DNA from: CAWKZT01 sp963854565
Lineage (GTDB): Bacteria; Actinomycetota; Acidimicrobiia; Acidimicrobiales; JAHEJN01
NCBI GenBank assembly: GCA_963854565.1
Contig: CAWKZT010000078.1
Span: forward strand, 1-8,137
Direction: 5' to 3'
DNA length: 8,137 bases
Positions within the stretch are counted from its first letter, which is position 1. Every line of letters begins with the position of its first letter. Shown here piece after piece: positions 6,401 through 8,137 of the stretch. The position numbers were made by a program, and so were the translations under genes. Below the pieces are notes generated by a model that saw only the letters and a list, made by a program, of their open reading frames with translations, was not told where the DNA came from and did not search any database.

Positions 6401-7683
6401 CCTTTGGAGTCCAGGAGGGCAACTTCATGGCTTTCTCCTTGCCTGAGGCGGCGCCGAGCCTGCTGGCTCGCTTTGCGGTTGATGCGCTGCATTCTTTACC
6501 AGTGGAGGTCATCATCGAGTCGGGCGCAGGATCTAATCTGGTGTCGGTGGGTGCTGATGGAATGGCAATATTGCCGTCCCTTCCCGCCGGAAACGTACGG
6601 TTGACGGTCTCGGCGGTCCAGAATCGAACCACCATAAATTGGTACAGCGAGACCGACATTGTCATGCCGATCGGACTGATTGACATAGTCGACAGCGCCG
6701 ACACGGCACGCCAAGTCACGCGTGGTGCCGGCGCAGGGGATACAGAGTGTCGTAATGATCTCGTCAAAGTGGATGGCCAGGCTGTTGGCGTTCGTTTGCA
6801 AAGAGTTGCTTATGACAAATTCCAGATCCACGGCTGTAGCGCCGTGGCTTTTGGAGCCGGGCAAACGGTAGTCACCACCGCAGTTGGGCGAGATCTTGGG
6901 ATCGATGTTGATCAACTGGTCTTTCGTTCAGTGGATGAGTCGAAAAGTGTCGAGCAACCACCCGTCGTCCAAGTGCTGGAAAACTCACGATCCACCAGAA
7001 CCGTCGAGGTCGAACCTACCGATTCGGGCTTTTGGTTGATCCTCGCGGAGAGCTATAACCCTGGTTGGCAGGCGACGGTTCGTGGTGGAAATGACCTCGG
7101 CACCGCGCGTCTGGTGCAGGGATTTGCGAACGGCTGGCACTTGGACGCCACCGAATTTACGCCTGGAGAGCCGATCGTCATCGATCTGGCTTGGGCACCA
7201 CAACGTGCGGTTCGTTGGTTCTTCTTAGCAGGAGCACTATTTTGTTTGGCGGGTATCGGGTTGGCGGTTCTTGATCGCCGGGGCGCGACATCAAAGTCAT
7301 GGTCTACTCCGGTCACCCTGAACCCGGGCATGTCGGCGCACCGGAACCTGTCGACCAGGGCGGTGTTACTCACCACGATGGCGGTAGTAGCCGTAGTGGG
7401 GTCGACCACTCGGAGTGGGATTGGCTTGGTGGCAGGGGCGGTCGTGTTGGTTTCACTCTTGGCGCCACAACGCCGGGGAATTCGATTTGTTCCGATGGTG
7501 ATTGCTACCGGATCACTCGGTATTTCGGCAGCCTACGTGGTGTTTCAGGTCATACGATATGACATCGGATCAGGTGGTTTTTGGCCGGGTCTGTTTGAGC
7601 GGGTTCACCTATTTGGGTGGATGGCACTGGCGATGTTGATGGTCGAACTAGCGCTAGTAATCACAGAAGATCGCGGCTCATGA
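3493..7683 (+). CDS. aftD: AftD-like alpha-arabinofuranosyltransferase, GT-C membrane enzyme with carbohydrate-binding modules
   Basis: This 1396-residue protein matches AftD in length (about 1400 residues in mycobacteria) and architecture. AftD uses decaprenyl-phospho-arabinose outside the membrane to build the arabinan of arabinogalactan and lipoarabinomannan. After a first helix (about 8-24), the first outer loop holds ADTKQYLYLDPGG (31-43) and WDP (52-54), then GTVTHQSIGYLWPMGPFFW (59-77), the family hallmark. D32 is a candidate catalytic acid (inference). About ten further helices fill 92-412. The large outer part (about 415-1240) has beta-rich modules: discoidin-like segments near 716-850 (AVDGDPSTAW, 735-744) and 938-1045 (ALDGDDTTMW, 958-967), and a third module at about 1080-1235 ending with ESYNPGWQA (1186-1194) and LVQGFANGWHL (1207-1217). 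C1086 and C1115 could form a disulfide. Four or five helices close the protein (about 1241-1390). The start overlaps the GT4 stop in ATGA, and the stop overlaps the next start in ATGA. If the host lacks mycobacterial arabinogalactan, donor and acceptor may differ. Confidence 0.9.
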   Translation: MKQSPNKLRYLLLGAVAYLPLLATRRGQVVADTKQYLYLDPGGVLTASQSLWDPDWALGTVTHQSIGYLWPMGPFFWTAEKIGLPDWVAQRLWIGSLILLAALGVLWLWKVMELKGNGDFVAALSYGLSPYALAYSTRISVLLLAWAALPWLIGLGIRSTRTRSWRHPALLGLVATSVGSVNASSLVFAGIGVILWFPFAIWVQREISFRDGVAAAGRIGLAVVGCSLWWAGPLVVQSRYGPPVLQFSETLEVVASSASSTEAWRGLGYWVFYGGDKTGPWVSSAVRFMTAPGQILVGFILALVSLISIGTVRWAHRGYLLMLMVAGLGLTIGLHPYERPSVVGSVLRDLGEGSTAGLALRSSPRALPLFLIGAALFTGLAISLIDEHWPQVAKVFRPLVIVLVLINISPLFTGDYVGSELARDEEIPSHWTEAAGDLDGSRDSRILVLPGNDFSAHRWGNTIDHILPGLVDRPVAIRELIGFSSEPASDLLIALDRRLQEGIAEPSSVGPVAALLGAGDVVLQLDLEYERFRTPRPAQLWNDFSADVSGLSEPTAYGDLGTNRAVSDFPLLDEIELGLEAGGSEAPQLAILEVESATGIISATNDVPVLVSGDGEGVVDLAEAGLLLPSRPLLYTGSLDATQLHEALTAGSSVVITDSNRQRARRWKTVRDNVGFTERADGADRVADPTDVRLNVMGRSVTGSATVAQQPGATISASAYGNPISYHPENRPVMAVDGDPSTAWLVAAFSDAQGHVLRIEPDEPIATSSLTVLQPTGPDVDRSIVDLLVRVNDDVVFPVSLDASSLTAPGQSIELPVGRVASLELEIVETSAGRRPGFGGLSAVGFAEVRLGDLVVDEIIVLPTDVVDRIGDDDLQSTDITVLLTRLRTDPANVVRDDTERFMNRLITLPAAREFELSGTARLSARAAGEVIDAETGDALVSGSSFLAGSVNSRPSAALDGDDTTMWQTPFGVQEGNFMAFSLPEAAPSLLARFAVDALHSLPVEVIIESGAGSNLVSVGADGMAILPSLPAGNVRLTVSAVQNRTTINWYSETDIVMPIGLIDIVDSADTARQVTRGAGAGDTECRNDLVKVDGQAVGVRLQRVAYDKFQIHGCSAVAFGAGQTVVTTAVGRDLGIDVDQLVFRSVDESKSVEQPPVVQVLENSRSTRTVEVEPTDSGFWLILAESYNPGWQATVRGGNDLGTARLVQGFANGWHLDATEFTPGEPIVIDLAWAPQRAVRWFFLAGALFCLAGIGLAVLDRRGATSKSWSTPVTLNPGMSAHRNLSTRAVLLTTMAVVAVVGSTTRSGIGLVAGAVVLVSLLAPQRRGIRFVPMVIATGSLGISAAYVVFQVIRYDIGSGGFWPGLFERVHLFGWMALAMLMVELALVITEDRGS
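5987..6001. repeat. GC-rich hairpin inside aftD followed by TTTT
   Basis: A perfect 6-bp inverted repeat, CCGGCC and GGCCGG, with a 3-nt loop GTC, followed at 6003-6006 by TTTT. It resembles a short intrinsic terminator but lies within coding sequence. It may be chance in a Gly/Arg/Pro-rich stretch. Confidence 0.4.
6333..6356. repeat. 8-bp inverted repeat inside aftD
   Basis: GGCCGGCT (6333-6340) and AGCCGGCC (6349-6356) are exact reverse complements around an 8-nt loop. They lie in the codons just before the ALDGDD motif of the second discoidin-like module. Such a stem should be stable in mRNA. No T-run follows, so it is not a standard terminator. Confidence 0.45.
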
Positions 7684-8137
7684 TCGGCTCGTCACGGGTA
7701 ATCCGTACCGTTAAGTCAATTCTTCCGGAAGGTTCATTTGCGGTAATGGCCGGCGTTATGAGCAATGGCCTTGCGACCTATCTATTCCTCGTTCTCCCGC
7801 CCCGCCTCGGCGGTCTAAGTGCCGATGATTATGCGGTGGTTACGCGCCTGTGGTTCTTGTTGTTTGTTGTGGCTCCCGGTCTGTTTATCCCGGTTGAACA
7901 AGATCTAGTTCGCGCTATTTCCAGCGCTCGGGCAACTGGTCACTCCAGTAGAGGACTTTTTCTGGCGACTCGACGCTTTGTTACTAGACTTGCCATGGGT
8001 GCCGCCATCGTGGTGGGGACCGTTGCGTTTTTTCTCCGTGATCGATTGTTCGACGGTGAGACGGGTTTGGTGTTCGCCTTGGCCTTGGGCATCGTTGCCT
8101 ACGGCGGCCTCCACCTAGGCAGGGGAGTCCAAGCTGG
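7680..8137 (+). CDS. Multi-pass membrane protein, Wzx/MOP-like polysaccharide flippase (3' end outside window)
   Basis: The first 152 residues are present and the frame is open to the window edge. The ATG at 7680 overlaps the aftD TGA (ATGA), which fixes the start and suggests coupled translation. A short basic N-terminus precedes four predicted helices at about 20-40, 53-72, 101-119 and 128-147. The opening layout, with LPEGSFAVMAGVMSNGLATY (15-34) as first helix and a short polar loop LGGLSADDYA (43-52) before helix two, resembles oligosaccharide flippases of the MOP superfamily (Wzx, MurJ). In these the loop after helix 1 usually reads like 'LG..dyG'. P71, E73 and D75 after helix two are notable polar residues near the membrane. 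The role would be to flip a lipid-linked sugar or glycan across the membrane, giving substrate to the outward-facing AftD-like enzyme encoded just upstream. The specific substrate is unknown, and the family call rests on a partial sequence. Confidence 0.7.
   Translation, partial: MIGSSRVIRTVKSILPEGSFAVMAGVMSNGLATYLFLVLPPRLGGLSADDYAVVTRLWFLLFVVAPGLFIPVEQDLVRAISSARATGHSSRGLFLATRRFVTRLAMGAAIVVGTVAFFLRDRLFDGETGLVFALALGIVAYGGLHLGRGVQA

Noticed and set aside
5922..6767. 281-codon open frame on the minus strand inside aftD
   Set aside because: It is antisense to well-supported coding sequence, and its product is Ser/Arg/Thr/Pro-rich without recognisable motifs, typical of a shadow frame in GC-rich DNA.
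1..8137. Mobile elements, CRISPR arrays, tRNA or rRNA genes
   Set aside because: No transposase or integrase motifs, no regularly spaced direct repeats and no cloverleaf or rRNA-like sequence were seen; essentially the whole window is accounted for by envelope-glycan genes.

Overview
The window looks like part of a cell-envelope polysaccharide (glycan) assembly locus from an actinobacterium. The main evidence is a 1396-residue AftD-type GT-C arabinofuranosyltransferase, a protein family essentially confined to Actinobacteria. It sits beside a divergent methyltransferase / GT4 glycosyltransferase pair that resembles, from memory, the Rv0224c-Rv0225 pair of Mycobacterium tuberculosis. Base composition by eye is in the mid to upper 50s % GC, lower than typical mycobacteria. 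This would fit a non-mycobacterial lineage such as Acidimicrobiia, but that placement is inference only.

Layout: (1) positions 1-830, plus strand: the 3' part of a DPM1/Ppm1-like GT2 polyprenyl-phosphate sugar synthase. Its reading frame runs off the left edge of the window. (2) 827-2322, minus strand: two SAM-dependent methyltransferases of different subfamilies in a coupled two-gene operon (stop and start overlap in GTGA). The operon is convergent with the GT2 gene, and the stop codons share a TTAA palindrome. (3) 2323-2389: a 67-bp divergent intergenic region, the only non-coding DNA in the window. (4) 2390-8137, plus strand: a tightly packed operon of a GT4 glycosyltransferase, the AftD-like protein, and the first 152 residues of a multi-pass membrane protein resembling Wzx/MOP-type polysaccharide flippases. 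Both junctions are 4-nt ATGA overlaps.

How the genes may work together (inference): the GT2 enzyme would make a polyprenyl-phosphate sugar donor. The cytoplasmic GT4 enzyme would add a sugar to a nucleotide- or lipid-linked precursor, and the methyltransferases could O-methylate or otherwise modify sugars. The flippase-like protein would move a lipid-linked glycan outward, and the AftD-like enzyme would transfer lipid-linked pentose (decaprenyl-phospho-arabinose in mycobacteria) on the outer face of the membrane. No RNA genes, mobile elements or CRISPR arrays were seen. The window is almost completely coding.
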